Shown: one piece after another, positions 61,453 to 64,000 of the stretch
Layout: every line of letters starts with the position of its first letter
How positions within the stretch are numbered: the first letter of the stretch is position 1
Origin: Paragyromitra xinjiangensis
Taxonomy: Eukaryota; Ascomycota; Pezizomycetes; Pezizales; Discinaceae
Direction: 5' to 3'
Assembly: GCA_038503065.1 (NCBI GenBank)
Contig: JBCAMK010000007.1
Span: 930,001 to 994,000, forward strand
DNA length: 64,000 nt
Position numbers and translations under genes: made by a program
The notes under the pieces: generated by a model
The model's database searches: none
What the model saw: only the letters and a program-made list of their open reading frames with translations
What the model was told of the DNA's origin: nothing

Positions 61453-62196
61453 GCCATAGAAAGATGGATATATCTCTTTTCGCTCACTGTTTCTTTTTTT
61501 CTCTGTATCTTTTTTTGCCTTCTTATTCTCTCTTTCTGGGTTACGGTGGAGGTTAGCATTATGGAGCATGGGGCAATATTGATAAAAAAAAGAATACATC
61601 TATGGAGGTCGTAAGCCTATTTGATTTAGGCTTACAGTTTCTTATATGTTTCTCCTTTAATAATCATTTTCATTTTCAATAGCATTTGGAGAGGAGAGTT
61701 TTTTTCGCTCTGATCTGGGAGCTCATGGTTAGGCGTACAAGGCAGACTGTTTTGCTGGAGAAAGTCTCAATGGAGCACCCTGCACAGGTACATGTAGTAA
61801 CTATACAAATTTTGTACGACTATATCTTGGCCAGATGCATAATCCTTATAACCTGGTGCAATTTTGGTTAGGAATGCTAGGAATATGTGCTGAGGGACGT
61901 GAATCACATGTTTTTCATGGTTCTAGCTACATGGTAGCATTTCCCCAACGATGAAAGAGATCAGTCCCAGAAACACCATGCAACAGCCGCTGGGACGTTC
62001 AGAAACACCCCACTTTTAGTTACCCCACCCTGCTTTGGAAACGGTTACATGCATGGTGATGCATTCCACAATCTAATTATGGCGTCATCACAGCTCAACA
62101 ATCATTTGTAATGCTTCCCCAAGATATTAAAGAGATACCTTTTCCCATAAATATTTCATTTCCCCAACCATCGTTAAACCCTGAAAATACATAGCA
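61453..62196. other. Intergenic stretch
   Basis: 0.74 kb containing the 3' region of the orphan gene and the promoter of the GST gene. One TACATGTA at 61789-61796. No gene seen. Confidence 0.5.
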
Positions 62197-63008
62197 ATGT
62201 CACACCCAGATGCAGATAATCACCCAGTTGCTACTGGCCCTGCAAAGGCCGTTGTAGATCGTCACCAAGAAGCCCAGGATCTCGTACTATATGGCAGTTG
62301 GTTCTGTCCGTTTGGTTTGTCCAATCTCTTTTACGATAATCTATTCTTTTTCGCTTCTCGTCATACATTCTAATTCCAACACTTTCAGTCCAACGTGTGT
62401 GGCTCGTCTTGGAAGAGAAGAAGGTACCCTACCAGTGGGTTGAAGTCAACCCATACCACAAACCGGAATCTCTGATGAGAATCAACCCACGTGGTCTCGT
62501 GCCGACACTTGAATACCACGGGAAAGCTCTCTATGAATCCAGCGTCCTCTGCGAGTTCATTGAAGATGCCTATCCGGACCACAAAAAACTACTACCAGCG
62601 GATGCGTACGACAAGGCTTACTCAAGGCTTTGGAGCGACTTTGTATCCAGCAGGATCATCCCGGCGTATCATAGATACCTCCAATTCCAGCCGGCTACTG
62701 ACGAGGCTGGACTAGACGAGAAAAGACAAGAGTTCCTAGGGCATTTGCTCACTTTTTCAAAGGCTATGAAAGAGCCCAAGGAAGGGGGATTCTTCTTCGG
62801 GGGCGCGGAACCAAGTATGATAGATTTAATTGCGGCCCCTTGGCTGCAGAGACTTTGGGTTTTGGACGAATTTAAGGGCCCATTTGTTATTCCTCAGACG
62901 GAGGAGTGGAAGAGATGGAACGCTTGGGCAAAAGCTTTGACTAGCCTGAGGAGCTACAATGAAACGGAAAGCGAGAAGCAACATTTAAGAAAGCTCTACA
63001 AACGATAG
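62197..63008 (+). CDS. Glutathione S-transferase, omega-like (Cys type)
   Basis: Two exons (62197-62314, 62389-63008), 245 residues; intron with donor GTTTGT and acceptor TTTCAG, phase 1. The thioredoxin-like N-terminal domain begins at ~28 with LVLYGSWFCPFVQRVWL. C37 of the CPF motif sits where omega-class GSTs carry their catalytic cysteine, pointing to thiol transferase, dehydroascorbate reductase or deglutathionylation activity rather than classic Tyr/Ser conjugation. The cis-proline and glutathione gamma-Glu site is visible as GLVPTLEYHGKALYESSVLC, containing V-P-T and the E-S pair. The helical C-terminal domain follows (SMIDLIAAPWLQRLWVL). There is no targeting signal, so it is probably cytosolic. 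The intron falls two residues after the catalytic Cys. Confidence 0.92.
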
Positions 63009-63510
63009 TAAGTACCTAAATGATGTCTCGTTAACGAAATGCATACAACTTGTCTAACTATCCCGCTTTACGCTACCTACGCTAAAGCTCCGACAATACT
63101 GCTCAGAGCGAGGCTGCAAAGGCCATCAGAGCAGGTAGAGCAATACCATAATCGAAAACGGGAGATATTTAGGTACGTGTCTAAAGCCTGGTTCGGAGTT
63201 CGGAGCTCATAAATACCTACCTCAGATCTGAATTCGTACATTATATGCGATCAAGCATAGCCGGAACTATATATCCTCGCTTTTAAGCAAAAATCGACTC
63301 CTCTATTTCCCCAAAGCATTATTTCATGGGTCTTGGCAGTGGACAAATATGAACTTAATTCCAAGAACAAAGACCTAGGAAAAAATTAGCAATAAACAAA
63401 GAACGCGAATATAATAGGCATTCCAAGCTTTAAGAACCACTTGTTCCCCTCTCAATTAACAAATACCATCGTTTAAACAACGGCTAAGCCGTGAGAACCA
63501 TTTTTCCAAA
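63009..63510. other. Intergenic stretch
   Basis: 0.5 kb between the GST gene and the truncated gene; AT-rich, nothing recognised. Confidence 0.45.
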
Positions 63511-64000
63511 ATGCCTACACCCCAAGCTACCCCAACACGATCATCATTAAAGGGGAAAGGACCTAGAAGCGAAAGTCAAGGAAAAAGGAGCGTGAGCTTT
63601 GTGTCAGACCTTCTTTATTCCCGTGGGCCGAGTACCGCCCCTTCGGCTCTGAGTCGAAGTTTTGGGCTTGTCGATGAACAACCGCAAAATGAAACTATAC
63701 AAACCCTAAAACAAGTTGAGGACGATCCCAATGACATAAACTACACTACCACAGATGAAGAACAAGACGAATTCGAAAATGAGCTATATGAAAATGAATT
63801 ATCCCTTGGTCCTGAGGACGAAAGCGATGATGGTATCTTCGAAGAAGAAACCGTGGTGGATCTGGAGGAAGAAGAATACGACTATGAAGACATTTCTCTA
63901 TTAGGAGAGGATGAACCAGAGGCAAAAAAACGCTCTTTCGTACCAATGCGCGACCTCCAAAGAACACCCGTACCGGCCAAATCAACACCACCAAGCCAAT
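63511..64000 (+). CDS. Acidic hypothetical protein, 5' part only
   Basis: Open from ATG at 63511 to the window edge without a stop: 163 codons plus one base. The start ATGCCTACACC follows an A-rich leader (CCAAAATGCC). The N-terminal ~50 residues are basic and Ser-rich (SSLKGKGPRSESQGKRSVSF). Residues ~70-140 are strongly acidic (EDESDDGIFEEETVVDLEEE), then a basic, Pro-rich stretch begins. Composition and the SDLLYSRGPS segment suggest a disordered nuclear or ribosome-biogenesis type protein, but this is a guess. The rest lies outside the window. An opposite-strand frame at 63746-63994 is its shadow. Confidence 0.7.
   Translation, partial: MPTPQATPTRSSLKGKGPRSESQGKRSVSFVSDLLYSRGPSTAPSALSRSFGLVDEQPQNETIQTLKQVEDDPNDINYTTTDEEQDEFENELYENELSLGPEDESDDGIFEEETVVDLEEEEYDYEDISLLGEDEPEAKKRSFVPMRDLQRTPVPAKSTPPSQ

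Overview
The window is nuclear DNA of a filamentous ascomycete (Pezizomycotina; a Leotiomycete is my guess, from gene style only). Genes carry many short introns (about 50-130 nt, one of 236 nt) with GT(A/G)NGN donors and CTAAC-like branch points, 5' leaders are pyrimidine-rich, and genes are scattered singly on both strands with long spacers. There are no operons, Shine-Dalgarno sites or phage-like blocks. Sixteen protein genes and one tRNA-like gene are supported. Ten gene models were rebuilt by hand across introns, and in each the reading frame closes at every junction.

Left part (1-13.4 kb): a small Tyr/Ala-rich orphan (1594-2157), a four-exon secreted GPI-anchored protein of unknown family (3658-4935), two tail-to-tail genes for disordered proteins sharing a G-patch-type module (5759-8377 forward, 8921-10702 reverse), and a ZIP-family zinc transporter (11739-13341, reverse).

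Middle (13.4-41.7 kb): a 4.8 kb gene-free stretch, a Ser-rich basic orphan (18146-19795), ribonuclease H1 (23260-24551), the bifunctional enzyme 6-phosphofructo-2-kinase/fructose-2,6-bisphosphatase in eight exons (26685-29263, reverse), a large NLR-type NACHT-ankyrin receptor in nine exons (32849-37025) whose ankyrin repeats are nearly identical at the DNA level, and an NmrA-like NAD(P)-binding protein (38649-39883).

Right part (41.7-64 kb): an Mga2/Spt23-like membrane-tethered transcription factor (41773-46447, reverse), an 11-exon amino acid/GABA/choline-type permease with 17-nt and 11-nt microexons (48675-50995, reverse), a gene-poor 7.3 kb stretch holding one tRNA-like gene (56208-56301), a 917-residue orphan (58332-61452), a Cys-type (omega-like) glutathione S-transferase (62197-63008), and the 5' part of an acidic orphan that runs off the end (63511-64000).

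The genes do not form one pathway. Several are housekeeping or nutrient-sensing functions: zinc uptake, glycolytic control through fructose-2,6-bisphosphate, membrane-lipid sensing, amino acid uptake and R-loop removal. The most unusual items are the NLR with homogenised 99-nt ankyrin repeats, an intergenic palindrome TACATGTA that I count 15 times, the tail-to-tail G-patch pair, and an in-frame terminal intron in the Mga2-like gene whose retention would remove the membrane anchor. No transposon, CRISPR array or secondary-metabolite cluster was recognised.
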